DNA from: an uncultured Clostridia bacterium | Lineage (GTDB): Bacteria; Bacillota; Clostridia; TANB77; CAG-508 | Assembly (NCBI GenBank): GCA_948891265.1 | Contig: CAQUBD010000003.1 | Span: 1 to 64,000, forward strand | Length of the DNA stretch: 64,000 nucleotides | Direction of reading: 5' to 3' | Shown: piece after piece, positions 24,082 to 32,644 of the stretch | Layout of the letters: each line of letters opens with the position of its first letter | Numbering within the stretch: position 1 is the first letter of the stretch | Notes under the pieces: generated by a model | What the model saw: the letters and a program-made list of their open reading frames with translations, nothing else | What the model was told of the DNA's origin: nothing | Databases searched by the model: none | Made by a program: the position numbers and the translations under genes

Positions 24082-24271
24082 AAAATTTACCTCCTATTAT
24101 TATGTTGGAATTTTCCATTACATTGTCAATTATATCAAAAAATTCTCTAAAATATTTGTATTTTACATAAAAATATGATAAACTATTAAATATAAAATTT
24201 TATAATCTCCTTTTGGAGTTTATCATAGATAACAAGTAAACAGCACAATTAATATTGGAGGAGGTAAACAT

Positions 24272-24670
24272 ATGAAAGTAAAAACAGAATATGTATCTAT
24301 AACTCAGGCAGAAAGGATATTCGAAGTTATAAAGCAATCATTAAGCGTTACAAAGGATATTCAAATTTTTGTAGCAGAAGAATTGATTAAAGAATTACGG
24401 AGAAATGGCGTAGAACACCATGTTTATGAATTTAACGGAATGGGTTGTCATCATTATAATAAAGATGATGATGGTTTTGGAGGAGAAACTTGGTATGGAT
24501 ATCATAAAGAACATGCTTTTTCACCTGTAATATCTTCAGCAAGCTTTATTTCCAATTGTAAAGGTTATTATCAGTTAGTAGAATTTCCAAATAAGAAAGT
24601 TCCAAGTGATTATTTACACTATGCAGTGGGATTTAAGGAATTGTTATTGATTGAAGTAGATACAATCTAA
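24272..24670 (+). CDS. unknown soluble protein, cargo of element C
   Basis: 132 aa, ATG with GGAGGAGG upstream. The first 50 residues are helical (ITQAERIFEVIKQSL). The middle is rich in His, Gly and aromatic residues (MGCHHYNKDDDGFGGETWYGYHKEHAF), which could bind metal. I do not recognise the family. A second small gene (24713-24904) follows after 42 nt, in the same orientation and before a shared terminator, so the two form a unit. Confidence 0.7.
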   Translation: MKVKTEYVSITQAERIFEVIKQSLSVTKDIQIFVAEELIKELRRNGVEHHVYEFNGMGCHHYNKDDDGFGGETWYGYHKEHAFSPVISSASFISNCKGYYQLVEFPNKKVPSDYLHYAVGFKELLLIEVDTI

Positions 24671-24712
24671 AAAAGAGTAGCTTGTAAACACATTTGTTAA
24701 GGAGGTACCAAA

Positions 24713-24904
24713 ATGGCGAATGAAAGAAATGTAGATTTAATGAACAATTTCGACAAGAGAAATGTTGAAAGTATTGACAAGCATATTAGAGAAGATGAAC
24801 TTCCCCAAGAAGTATATGGAATGCTTGTTGATGAATCTGGACACGGAAAAGTCAAAGTATCAGAAGAAAGCAGAAAAATTTGTGCAAAAAATCTTTTGAA
24901 ATGA
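24713..24904 (+). CDS. small unknown protein, second gene of the unit
   Basis: 63 aa, hydrophilic and charged, ATG with a perfect AAGGAGG 7 nt upstream. No motif recognised; the phrase EVYGMLVDESGHGKVKVSEESRK is its most structured part. It ends with TGA. The pair (24272, 24713) has the size and spacing of a two-component accessory module, but nothing in the sequence says which kind. Confidence 0.65.
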   Translation: MANERNVDLMNNFDKRNVESIDKHIREDELPQEVYGMLVDESGHGKVKVSEESRKICAKNLLK

Positions 24905-24927
24905 TTTTTAAATTTCAAATCGCTAAT

Positions 24928-24962
24928 GGAATGAGAGCCTATATGGACTCTCATTTCATTTC
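24928..24962. terminator. bidirectional terminator
   Basis: AATGAGAG / CTCTCATT stem followed by TCATTTC, between convergent genes. Confidence 0.7.
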
Positions 24963-24980
24963 TACGATTTATATCTTATA

Positions 24981-26159
24981 TCAAATTTCTAAATCCCACT
25001 CTTTTTCTCTTTCTTCATGTTCAAGTTGTTTTACTGGATCAATAAATGTATGAGTGTCTTCTTCAAATTTTTTAACTAATTCTTTTGATTCGCCAATACC
25101 AAATTTATGGCAAATCCAAACTATAAATTTATCAACAGTTTCATAGAATTTATCTATAATTTTGTGTAAATGACTATTTTCCTTTTCTAAACTTTTAATT
25201 TTACTTTTATATTTCCATTCAATATCAAATTCTTTTTCCTTATATTCTGCTTTAATATTGTTTACTTGATTATGAAGTTCTTTATTATCAGCAAGTATAG
25301 AGTTTCTTTCTTTTTGATATTTTTCAGCTACATTAACTAAATTTACCTGTTTGGATAGTTCATTATGCAATTTTAAATTTTCTTGATACAATTCCATAAT
25401 TTTATCATCTTTTGGCTTAATAATTTCGTTTTCTACTTTTTCTCTATTAAGTTTTATTAGTTTAATATCATTTATATCTGGAGTTTCGGGTAATTCTAGT
25501 TTTATATTATCTAAAATCTTTTTAGTGTTTTCAAAATTAGTCAATTTCTTTAAATCCTCAATTTTTTCGTGTTTTGCACCAGTTTCTTCTACTGGTAAAC
25601 CTCGCTCTAAATCAAACCCTTTTGAAGTTATATATTTGTGAAAAGCATTTTGTAGTTGTCTGTAACTATCTCTGCCTTTCCAAAAATCTCTACAGCATAT
25701 TTTATCAATGTCATTTCCTTCTTTATCTTTTGTATGGATTACTGGTATATACACTAAATGCATGTGTGGAGTGGTTTCATCTAAATGTACTGCTGCTGAT
25801 ACAATATACTTTTCTTCAAGATTATTATAATTACATACAAATTTATAACTTTCTTTAAAATATCTTTTAGTTTCTTCTAAACCAATCTTATTAAAAAAAG
25901 CATTATCAGAAGTAATCATTATTTCACACATGATATTACTATTACTTCTAATAGTGCCTTTTAAATCATATTCCTTTTTCATTTTATCAAATTCTTTTAT
26001 ATAAGTTAATTCGTTTTTCTTACACCAAAAATTGAGATGTGTTCTTGTAGGATCAATATCTTTATTAGAATGACCTTTTGACCTTCTATCATTGTGAATG
26101 TATGATCCTTGTGCATCCACTCTTGTTAATTTATCATTTCTTATAATAGCATAGCTCAT
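24981..26159 (-). CDS. MobV-type relaxase (Pre/Mob)
   Basis: 392 aa, ATG with AGGAGG-like site. It has the Pre/Mob family layout: a start in SYAIIRNDKLTRVD, the NDRRSKGHSN block, and the metal-binding HLDETTPHMH near residue 128, followed by the FWKGRDSYRQLQ segment. The last 180 residues are a charged coiled coil. The family nicks one strand at oriT and leads the DNA into a recipient, using a helper's secretion channel. It is the feature that makes element C mobilizable. The noncoding stretch just upstream (26160-26470) is where its oriT would normally be. Confidence 0.92.
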   Translation of the reverse strand: MSYAIIRNDKLTRVDAQGSYIHNDRRSKGHSNKDIDPTRTHLNFWCKKNELTYIKEFDKMKKEYDLKGTIRSNSNIMCEIMITSDNAFFNKIGLEETKRYFKESYKFVCNYNNLEEKYIVSAAVHLDETTPHMHLVYIPVIHTKDKEGNDIDKICCRDFWKGRDSYRQLQNAFHKYITSKGFDLERGLPVEETGAKHEKIEDLKKLTNFENTKKILDNIKLELPETPDINDIKLIKLNREKVENEIIKPKDDKIMELYQENLKLHNELSKQVNLVNVAEKYQKERNSILADNKELHNQVNNIKAEYKEKEFDIEWKYKSKIKSLEKENSHLHKIIDKFYETVDKFIVWICHKFGIGESKELVKKFEEDTHTFIDPVKQLEHEEREKEWDLEI

Positions 26160-26189
26160 ATCTTCTTTGAACCTCCTTCTTTGCTCAAG

Positions 26190-26335
26190 ATATTCTTTGA
26201 ATGTCTAACATACTAGACAAACAAGTTTGTCCCGTATGGCAGGGTTTAGCAACCCTACAACCCAAACCTAAAAATTGCTACTCGCATTTTTAGATTATTT
26301 CATAAAAAATGCTTATCGCAATTTTTATGAAATAT
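26190..26335. other. candidate oriT region of element C
   Basis: Directly upstream of the relaxase gene are GTCTA-acatac-TAGAC (26203-26218), AGGGTT / AACCCT (26241-26256) and a long two-part hairpin in which AAAAATTGC-GCATTTTT pairs with AAAAATGC-GCAATTTTT (26270-26326). MobV relaxases act next to their own gene at short inverted repeats. I see no exact match to a published MobV nic site, so the exact nick position is open. Confidence 0.45.
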
Positions 26336-27004
26336 GAGCAAAAAAATAAATTTTTTTACTCATTTCACTTTAGCAACTATCAAGCAGAAGCCAGAGGGAG
26401 AGAGATAAAGTGAATTAGGTGTAATAATCCCATTTGTGAAAAATAGAATTATTACACCTATATAAGTTGAAACCGTCGGTCGTTCGCCTCGTTTCATAGG
26501 TAGTCTAGTAAGTAGTGATATTACTACTATAATTGCTGATGCTTAGGCTGTTAAACTTTTAGTTGTTACAGCCTAAGTATGCAAAATAATTGAAAATTAT
26601 TTTGTATTACCTTACATCTTTGTTCATACTTGCCCAAACTTTTTACAATTACAAATCCATATCAAATATGCCACCGAATACTCTTTTATTATTGTGAGTC
26701 TGTGTTCTAAAATCTCACTCACGCACTTTGTATAATTAGACTGCTTATACTAATACGCGCATACTTTATAGCATCGGCTTGCTAAACCAAGAACTTTTAT
26801 AGAGGTTCTGCATATCTCTTGCAATAAAAAAAGACATCTGTAACTTTTGCATTACAAATGACTTTCTTATTTAATATTTAATTATCTTTGTCCTCACAAT
26901 CGATTTTAAGCAGAATAAAATTGTAAGGTAATAAATAATGCCTACAAAAAAATGTAGGCATAAAACTTCTTGTACAAAATAAGTAGTTACATATATATTT
27001 TCTT
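26336..27004. other. right part of element C without genes
   Basis: No supported reading frame in about 670 bp. It holds a hairpin GGTGTAATAAT / ATTATTACACC (26418-26458) and ATGCCTACA / TGTAGGCAT (26938-26961). Base composition is a little richer in G and C (26460-26520, 26690-26830) than usual, as in decayed or regulatory DNA. Confidence 0.5.
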
Positions 27005-27036
27005 TTAGGATAGATAACAAACACACACCACACGGT
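27005..27036. other. attR of element C
   Basis: The arm TTAGGA-TAGATA-ACAAAC (27005-27022), eight bases, then the crossover CA (27031-27032). From there the frame reads His-Gly-Val-Asp-Val-Tyr of cotJC. Confidence 0.78.
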
Positions 27037-27354
27037 GTAGATGTATACCCATCATCAGCAGCAGGAGTACCATTTACAGCAGCATATATAGCATGTAAAG
27101 GAGATCCAATAGCAAATCTACAGGAAGACTTAGCAGCAGAGCAAAAAGCCAGAGCAACTTATGAAAAATTAATAAACTTATGTAGAGATAATCCAGATGT
27201 AGTAGATCCACTTCGTTTCTTAAGAGAAAGAGAAGTAGTACACTTCCAAAGATTTGGAGAAGCATTAAGAGGAGTACAAGACAAATTAGCTGAAAAGAAG
27301 TTTTATATGAATGACATGAAACCTTATACAAATGATTGTGGATGTAATAAATAA
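27034..27354 (+). CDS. cotJC: CotJC, last segment (residues 101-206)
   Basis: 106 codons without a start of their own: GVDVYPSSAAGVPFTAAYI, IANLQEDLAAEQKARATYE with the likely ligand Glu136, LRFLREREVVHFQRFGEAL with the likely ligand His170, and a Cys-rich end (NDCGCNK). These match the C-terminal half of the manganese-catalase-like CotJC family. The stop TAA at 27352 is followed by a strong terminator, the end of the cotJ operon. No stops or frameshifts have built up in any of the three pieces, which argues that the gene is still under selection. Confidence 0.93.
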   Translation, partial: GVDVYPSSAAGVPFTAAYIACKGDPIANLQEDLAAEQKARATYEKLINLCRDNPDVVDPLRFLREREVVHFQRFGEALRGVQDKLAEKKFYMNDMKPYTNDCGCNK

Positions 27355-27365
27355 TAAAAGAAAAA

Positions 27366-27420
27366 GCAGGATCTGAACGATACCCAAAAAAAGTAGAGTT
27401 CAGATAATCCTGTTTTTTTT
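27366..27420 (+). terminator. terminator of the cotJ operon
   Basis: CAGGATCTGAAC pairs with GTTCAG...ATCCTG and is followed by eight T. Confidence 0.85.
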
Positions 27421-27545
27421 GTATGTATTTAATATTGAGAATAAAATTTTAGAAATATATCGCAAAATAATATTTTTATGTTATAATGATAGTGAAAAAA
27501 GAAAATAGAAGAAATTATTAAATAAATTTGATAAAGGAAAATAAT

Positions 27546-27875
27546 ATGAATAAAGATGAAATTGTAAAATTTTGTTTAACATTACCTAGCACATTTGAAG
27601 ACTATCCTTTTCCAAATGACAGTATTAGTACAGTAATGAAACATACAAAAAATAGAAAATGGTTTGCATTACTGATGGAAGTCAAAGGAGAATTATATTT
27701 AAATGTAAAAACAGAACCTGATTACTCTGATATATTAAGAAATACTTATGATTATATTATTCCAGCATATCACATGAACAAGGAACATTGGAACACAATA
27801 GTTGTTAGCAACAAAGCAGATAAAACAATAATAAAAGAACTTATTAGCCAGAGTTATGAATTAACTAAAAAATAA
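27546..27875 (+). CDS. MmcQ/YjbR family protein
   Basis: 109 aa from the ATG at 27546 with AAAGGA 6 nt upstream; a TTG at 27528 in frame has no site. It shows the family pattern: LPSTFEDYPFPNDSISTVMKH at the start, NRKWFALLM, LNVKTEPD, and the ending IIPAYHMNKEHWNTI. The fold is CyaY-like and DNA binding has been suggested for relatives; the real role is unknown. It is the first gene of a long same-strand run of small enzymes that reaches to about 40.5 kb. Confidence 0.85.
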   Translation: MNKDEIVKFCLTLPSTFEDYPFPNDSISTVMKHTKNRKWFALLMEVKGELYLNVKTEPDYSDILRNTYDYIIPAYHMNKEHWNTIVVSNKADKTIIKELISQSYELTKK

Positions 27876-27877
27876 TA

Positions 27878-28126
27878 TTCACAAAAGATAAAAATACTAT
27901 TAAAAGGTCATATTCTTATGGAAAAAGAAATTATATAGGATTATCTGAAGATGAACAGATAGAAAGAGTTTATCTACATTTAAAGGATAAATATGGTGAA
28001 AACGGATATGCAAAAGTCTATTTAGAAGATAAGGAATTTGAAAATGCTTTGTATAAATTAAGACAAGCATTAGAAGATAAGAATGAGTTCATTAAAAGAG
28101 TAAGAAAAGTAGTTAATGAAATATAA
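27878..28126 (+). pseudogene. gene remnant between MmcQ and the HD gene
   Basis: An open frame of 82 codons without any start codon, ending in TAA at 28124. It reads SYSYGKRNYIGLSEDEQIER, YLHLKDKYGENGYAKVYLEDKEFENALYKL and a basic end, with protein-like codon use. It is likely the C-terminal half of a gene whose first part was deleted. I do not recognise the family. Confidence 0.55.
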
Positions 28127-28151
28127 AATATTTTAGAGGTGGAGTGTTGAT

Positions 28152-28799
28152 ATGAAAAATCAAAAAATAGAAAAGTTACTACAATTTTATTTATTGGCAA
28201 CAGAATTAAAAGATAAAATCAGAAGTGGATGGAAAGTCTGGAATATTGAAAGAGAAAGAGTTGAAAGTATAGCAGAACATATTTATGGTACATGTATTTT
28301 AGCCATATCAATAGACTCGGAATTCGAACTAAATGTTGATATATATAAAGTTGTAATAATGCTTATATTGCATGAAATAGAAGAAATAAAAATAGGAGAT
28401 TTAACACCATTTGACAAAGTTACAAAAGAACAAAAAAGAAAGATTGGAAAAAAGGCAGTAGAAGAAGTATTAAGTACTTTAGATAAAAAAGTACAATATA
28501 TTGAATTAATAGAAGAGTTTGAAAATATGGAAACAAAAGAAGCCATTTTTGCAAAGATGTGCGATAAATTAGAGGCAGATATACAATGTAAGTTGTATTG
28601 CGAAGAAAACTGTATAGACATAAATAGAAAAGAAAACGAACATCTTCTTGAAGATGAAAGAATTCAAAAATTATTACAAAAAGGAGAAAAAACAGTAGCT
28701 GATTTATTTATCGAAAATGACAGACATATATATACTGAAAAAGTATTTGAAAATATAGCAGATTATATAAAAGATAATGACTTGCTAAAACTAAAATAA
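28152..28799 (+). CDS. HD-domain hydrolase (YfbR/HDDC2-like)
   Basis: 215 aa, ATG with GGTGGAG upstream. HD-fold signature: VESIAEHIYGT (first His) near residue 38, LILHEIEEIKIGD (His-Glu pair) near 73 and KMCDKLEADIQ (Asp) near 139. The nearest known groups are 5'-deoxynucleotidases (YfbR, HDDC2), which dephosphorylate deoxynucleoside monophosphates. It starts 26 nt after the remnant gene and is followed closely by the phosphatase gene; the three genes 28152-29984 look like one operon. Confidence 0.87.
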   Translation: MKNQKIEKLLQFYLLATELKDKIRSGWKVWNIERERVESIAEHIYGTCILAISIDSEFELNVDIYKVVIMLILHEIEEIKIGDLTPFDKVTKEQKRKIGKKAVEEVLSTLDKKVQYIELIEEFENMETKEAIFAKMCDKLEADIQCKLYCEENCIDINRKENEHLLEDERIQKLLQKGEKTVADLFIENDRHIYTEKVFENIADYIKDNDLLKLK

Positions 28800-28817
28800 A
28801 TTAAAGGAGTGAATGAA

Positions 28818-29273
28818 GTGACAAAAGTTTTATTTGTATGCTATGGCAATATTTGCAGGTCACCAATGGGAGAATTTATATTAAAAGACTTAGTAAAAAA
28901 GAATAATCTTGAAGATAAATTTAAAATTGAATCAGCAGGAACAAGTGCAGAAGAATTAGGAAATCCAGTGTATTATCTAGCAAAAGAAAAATTGAAAGAA
29001 CATAATATATTTTGCAATGGCAAATTTGCGAGACAACTTAATAAAAATGATTATGAAAAATATGATTATATTTTAGCAATGGAAGAGTCAAATGTTAGAG
29101 AGATAAATAGAATATTTAATAAAGATACAGAAGGAAAAGTATATAGACTTTTAGATTTTACACAAAATCCAAGAGATATAGATGACCCTTGGTACACAAG
29201 AGATTTTGATAGAACATATAATGAGATTTTAGAAGGATGTAGAGTTTTTTTGAAATATATTAGTGAAAAATAA
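28818..29273 (+). CDS. low-molecular-weight protein-tyrosine-phosphatase-like protein
   Basis: 151 aa starting at a GTG (28818) with AAAGGAG 8 nt upstream; the frame opens 9 nt earlier at another GTG that overlaps this site. The phosphate-binding loop is FVCYGNICRSPMGE (CX5R) near residue 6, and the general-acid Asp is in DIDDPWYTRDF near 120, both as in the LMW-PTP family. Substrates can be tyrosine- or arginine-phosphorylated proteins. It is the second gene of the run; 18 nt separate it from the HD gene. Confidence 0.88.
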   Translation: MTKVLFVCYGNICRSPMGEFILKDLVKKNNLEDKFKIESAGTSAEELGNPVYYLAKEKLKEHNIFCNGKFARQLNKNDYEKYDYILAMEESNVREINRIFNKDTEGKVYRLLDFTQNPRDIDDPWYTRDFDRTYNEILEGCRVFLKYISEK

Positions 29274-29297
29274 AAATTAAAAGAAGTGAGGGAAAAA

Positions 29298-29984
29298 ATG
29301 AAAAATATTATTTTAACAGGAGCAAGTGATGGATTAGGAAAAGAATTTGCTTTAAGATGTTTAAAAGAAAAAGATATAAACATAATTGCATTATGCAGAA
29401 CAGAGCCAGATTATAAATGTGATTTTATAAAAACAGATTTAACTGATGAAACATCAATAGAAAATACTTGTAATATTATTAAGGAAAAATATAAAAAGAT
29501 AGATGCTTTAATAAATTGTGCAGGTGTACCTGGAGTTCAAAAACTAGAAGAAGTTACTTATGATGTATTAGACGATTTAATGAAAATAAATGTACTTGCC
29601 CCTATATATTTAACAACTCAACTAATAACATTAATAAAAGAAAGTGAAGCAGATATTTTAAATGTTGGTTCAACTATTGGAACAAAATCAGGGTATACAG
29701 ATCAAATTGCTTATACAACTTCAAAATGGGCGATGCGTGGAACAAGCTATAATCTACAAGTAGAATTGAAAAAACATAATTGTCGTGTGATACAATTTAA
29801 TGTTGGTGGAATGAATACTAGAATGCATACAAAATGGACAGGAAAAGAAATAGAACATCCAGAAGAGTGGATGAATCCAGCAGATATTGCAGATTTAATG
29901 GTGTATATATTAAAGTTACCTAAAATGATTGAAGTAAGTGAAATTGCAATAAATAGAAAAGTTAATGTACTAGATAAAAAGTAA
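29298..29984 (+). CDS. short-chain dehydrogenase/reductase 1
   Basis: 228 aa from the ATG at 29298 with GTGAGGG upstream; the GTG at 29286 is part of that site. The cofactor-binding TGASDGLG is at residue 6-13, NCAG at about 75, and the catalytic YTTSK near 144. It is an NAD(P)-dependent oxidoreductase of the classical SDR type; the substrate is not predictable. It follows the phosphatase gene by 24 nt. Confidence 0.87.
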   Translation: MKNIILTGASDGLGKEFALRCLKEKDINIIALCRTEPDYKCDFIKTDLTDETSIENTCNIIKEKYKKIDALINCAGVPGVQKLEEVTYDVLDDLMKINVLAPIYLTTQLITLIKESEADILNVGSTIGTKSGYTDQIAYTTSKWAMRGTSYNLQVELKKHNCRVIQFNVGGMNTRMHTKWTGKEIEHPEEWMNPADIADLMVYILKLPKMIEVSEIAINRKVNVLDKK

Positions 29985-29997
29985 TGGATATGAAATA

Positions 29998-30335
29998 ATG
30001 GAAATATTTGATGTAGAAAGAAATTAGAAAAAAGAATACAAGGAAGAACAGATATAGAATTAAATGATAAAGGAATAGAACAAGCATATCAAACAAAGGA
30101 AAATTTAAAGAACGAAAAAATAGACTTAATAATATGCTCACCATTAAAAAGAGCAAAACAAACAGCAGATATTATAAATAAAGATAGAAATATTCAAATA
30201 ATTTATGATGAAAGATTATTAGAGATTTGTTATGGAGAAAATGAAGGAAGACTACATGATGATTTTGACTATGATGGCTTTTGGAATATAGTAGAAACTC
30301 ACGAATATAAAAATGCAGAAAATGTTAATAACTTT
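29998..30335 (+). pseudogene. decayed N-terminal part of a histidine phosphatase
   Basis: An ATG at 29998 begins Met-Glu-Ile-Phe-Asp-Val and stops after nine codons. In another frame, from 30012 on, the DNA encodes LEKRIQGRTDIELNDKG, LIICSPLKRAKQTADII and ERLLEICYGENEG, clear histidine phosphatase sequence. The catalytic RHGE motif that should stand between the two parts is gone: a short deletion with a frame change removed it. The body is a close relative of the two phosphatases of element A. Confidence 0.8.
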
Positions 30336-31238
30336 ATGAAAATAGTACATAACTTTTTAGAAGAAATAAAAAATTATAAAGAAGAAAATATACTAATAGT
30401 TACACATAATGGAGTATGTAGAGCAATTAATACATATTTTAATGGTATTCCCAAAGATAATAACATTATTAATTTAGGAATCAAAAATTGTGAAGTGGTT
30501 AAATATAATCTTGTTAAAGATAATAGTTTCATTATATATGCACATAGAGGAGCATCTGCATATGCACCAGAAAATACAAGGATAGCCTTTAAAAAAGCAA
30601 TAGAATTAAATGCAAATGGAATAGAACTAGATTTACAAAAAACAAAAGATGGAAAGATAGTTATATTTCATGATGACTACATAGATAATAAGTCAAATGG
30701 AACAGGGAAAATTGAAGAATATATTTATCAAGAATTATTAAAGTTAGATTTTGGAAGTTGGTTCAATGAAGAATATTATGAAGAACATATAATGTTATTT
30801 GAAGATTTTGCAAAGGAATTTTTAAATAAAGAACTGACTTTTGCAATAGAATTAAAAGTTTTAGGCATAGAAAAAGAAGTATTAGAAATTATAAATAAGT
30901 ATAAAGTACATAATAATATTTATATAACTTCATTTATATATAATGCACTTGAAAATGTTAGAAAAATAGATACAGATATAAAATTGTCTTGGCTTATTGA
31001 AGAAAGAATAAATAAAGACAATATAGAGAAATTACTAAAAATAAATGGAAGTCAAATTTGCCCTAAAGCTGATCTGATAACTAAAGAAGATATACAAATT
31101 GCTAATAATAATGGATTAGGAGTTAGATTATGGGGAGTTAATAATGAAGAAATTATGGAAAAAGTATATAAATTAAATATAGAAGGAATGATTGTAAATT
31201 TTCCAGATAAATTGATTCAATTATTAAAAATAAAGTGA
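30336..31238 (+). CDS. phosphatase remnant fused to glycerophosphodiester phosphodiesterase
   Basis: 300 aa from the first usable ATG. The first 65 residues are the last part of the decayed phosphatase (VTHNGVCRAINTYFNGIP, then NCEVVKYNL). Without a stop it continues into a full GDPD domain: YAHRGASAYAPENT near residue 68, GIELDLQKTKDG, VIFHDD, and LWGVNNEEIMEKVY near the end. GDPD enzymes cut glycerophosphodiesters to glycerol-3-phosphate and an alcohol. The His, Glu and Asp of the active site are present, so this half could work. The joint is either a real fusion or the scar of a deletion between two genes. Confidence 0.82.
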   Translation: MKIVHNFLEEIKNYKEENILIVTHNGVCRAINTYFNGIPKDNNIINLGIKNCEVVKYNLVKDNSFIIYAHRGASAYAPENTRIAFKKAIELNANGIELDLQKTKDGKIVIFHDDYIDNKSNGTGKIEEYIYQELLKLDFGSWFNEEYYEEHIMLFEDFAKEFLNKELTFAIELKVLGIEKEVLEIINKYKVHNNIYITSFIYNALENVRKIDTDIKLSWLIEERINKDNIEKLLKINGSQICPKADLITKEDIQIANNNGLGVRLWGVNNEEIMEKVYKLNIEGMIVNFPDKLIQLLKIK

Positions 31239-31315
31239 AAAATACAATATTACAAAGTGGATTTTATAAAAATATAATTCAAAAAAATAAATAAAAAAGA
31301 AAGGTTTGATAAATT

Positions 31316-31975
31316 ATGAAAATTACAAAATTTCCACAATCATGTTTACTAATAGAAACAAAAGGAAAGAAAATATTAATAGATCCAGGTACGTTAAAAT
31401 ATAAAGAAGAATATTTTGATATTTGGAATTCAGTAGATATAATATTAATAACACATAAACATTCTGACCATTGTAATACAGAAGTATTAGAAAAAATAGA
31501 TAAAAATATTAAAATATATTCAAGTAATGAAGTGAAAAATACTCATCCAACATTAGATATAAATATTGTTAAAGAAAATGATAAGATTATTATAGAAGAT
31601 AAAATATTGATAGAAGTAGTACATGCTGAACATGGATATATACCACCAATGAAAACTGGAGCAAAAGTTATTGAAAATATAGGTTATATAATAGATGATA
31701 ATGAAACAAGAATATATATAACAAGTGATACTATTTGTTTTGAAAATGAATATAAATGTGATATTTTATGTGTTCCTGTTTCAGATTATGGAGTTGTAAT
31801 GGGAGCATTTGAAGCATCTTTATTTGCTAAAGAGACTAATGCTCAATTGGTAATTCCATTACATGCAGATAGTCCTAAATATCCAGTTGACTTTGATTTT
31901 GTAAAAGAGATGTTTGAGAAAAATGAAGTAGAATATGAAATATTAGAAAATGATGAAAGTATTGAAGTAGAATAA
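31316..31975 (+). CDS. MBL-fold metallo-hydrolase (UlaG-like)
   Basis: 219 aa, ATG with GAAAGG upstream. The metallo-beta-lactamase fold is shown by LIDPGT near residue 22, THKHSDHC near 48, HAEHGY near 103 and a late Asp (ITSDT near 134) and His (VIPLHAD near 184). It resembles the UlaG/YtkL-like branch, which hydrolyses small phosphorylated or lactone substrates. It is 77 nt downstream of the GDPD gene. Confidence 0.85.
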   Translation: MKITKFPQSCLLIETKGKKILIDPGTLKYKEEYFDIWNSVDIILITHKHSDHCNTEVLEKIDKNIKIYSSNEVKNTHPTLDINIVKENDKIIIEDKILIEVVHAEHGYIPPMKTGAKVIENIGYIIDDNETRIYITSDTICFENEYKCDILCVPVSDYGVVMGAFEASLFAKETNAQLVIPLHADSPKYPVDFDFVKEMFEKNEVEYEILENDESIEVE

Positions 31976-32035
31976 AAAGTAAATTTGACCACAAGCTATG
32001 TATAGTAGAATTAACAATAAATTAAGGGGAAAATA

Positions 32036-32629
32036 ATGATAAAAAATATAATATTTGATATAGGCGGAGTATTACTTGAATACAATCCAAAAACATATTT
32101 AGATAAATTAAATATAGAAGAAAGTAAAAGAAAAGAGTTAAATAATATAATTTTTCATAATCAAAAATGGAGAGATTGTTTAAATGGTTTTATAAACAAT
32201 GAGGAATTAATAAATTATTTAGGAAAAGAAAATCCAAAATATAAAAATGAAATAGAACAAATACTTAGCAAAGATAATTTAAAATATATGTTACCACCAA
32301 AGCAAGATATAATAGAATATTATAAAAGCTTAAAACAAAATGGATATAAAATATATTTATGTTCTAATATAACAGAATGTACTTATGATTATATTAAAGA
32401 TAATTTTGAAATAATACAAATAGCTGATGGAGGAGTATTCTCTTGTTTTGAACATATCAGTAAGCCTAATATTGAAATTTATCAAAACTTAATAAATAAA
32501 TATCAGATAAATGTAAAAGAAACAATTTTTATTGATGATACAAATAAAAATATAATAAATGCAAGTAAAATTGGATTGAAAACAATTTTATTTAATGATA
32601 TAGAACAACTAAAAATATTAGAAGAATAG
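32036..32629 (+). CDS. HAD-superfamily hydrolase
   Basis: 197 aa, ATG following AAGGGG. Motif I is FDIGGVLLEY (nucleophile Asp9, with Gly in place of the usual second Asp, as in many YihX/epoxide-hydrolase-like HADs), motif II is CSN (LCSNIT near 108), motif III the Lys in ISKPNIEIY, motif IV FIDDTNKN near 168. Probably acts on a small phosphorylated molecule. It is followed by the Nudix gene after 15 nt. Confidence 0.85.
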   Translation: MIKNIIFDIGGVLLEYNPKTYLDKLNIEESKRKELNNIIFHNQKWRDCLNGFINNEELINYLGKENPKYKNEIEQILSKDNLKYMLPPKQDIIEYYKSLKQNGYKIYLCSNITECTYDYIKDNFEIIQIADGGVFSCFEHISKPNIEIYQNLINKYQINVKETIFIDDTNKNIINASKIGLKTILFNDIEQLKILEE

Positions 32630-32644
32630 AGGAGAAAAATAACG

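Larger units (their letters stand above)
18866..27031. mobile_element. element C: mobilizable serine-recombinase element inside cotJC
   Basis: About 8.2 kb between the second and third pieces of cotJC. Cargo: Fic protein (18923-19756), large serine recombinase (19834-21447), small upstream gene, HTH protein (21847-22314), DUF6076-like protein (22532-23665), membrane protein, two unknown small genes and a MobV-type relaxase (24981-26159) with hairpins beside it that could be its oriT. With integrase and relaxase but no type IV secretion genes, it fits an integrative mobilizable element that needs a helper. Joining CA at 18865 to CA at 27031 restores Asp-His-Gly-Val-Asp in cotJC. Confidence 0.9.

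Noticed and set aside
8189..27031. One large prophage or composite transposon covering all the inserts
   Set aside because: There are three recombinases, three att pairs with different cores and cotJ coding pieces between them, and no phage structural genes.
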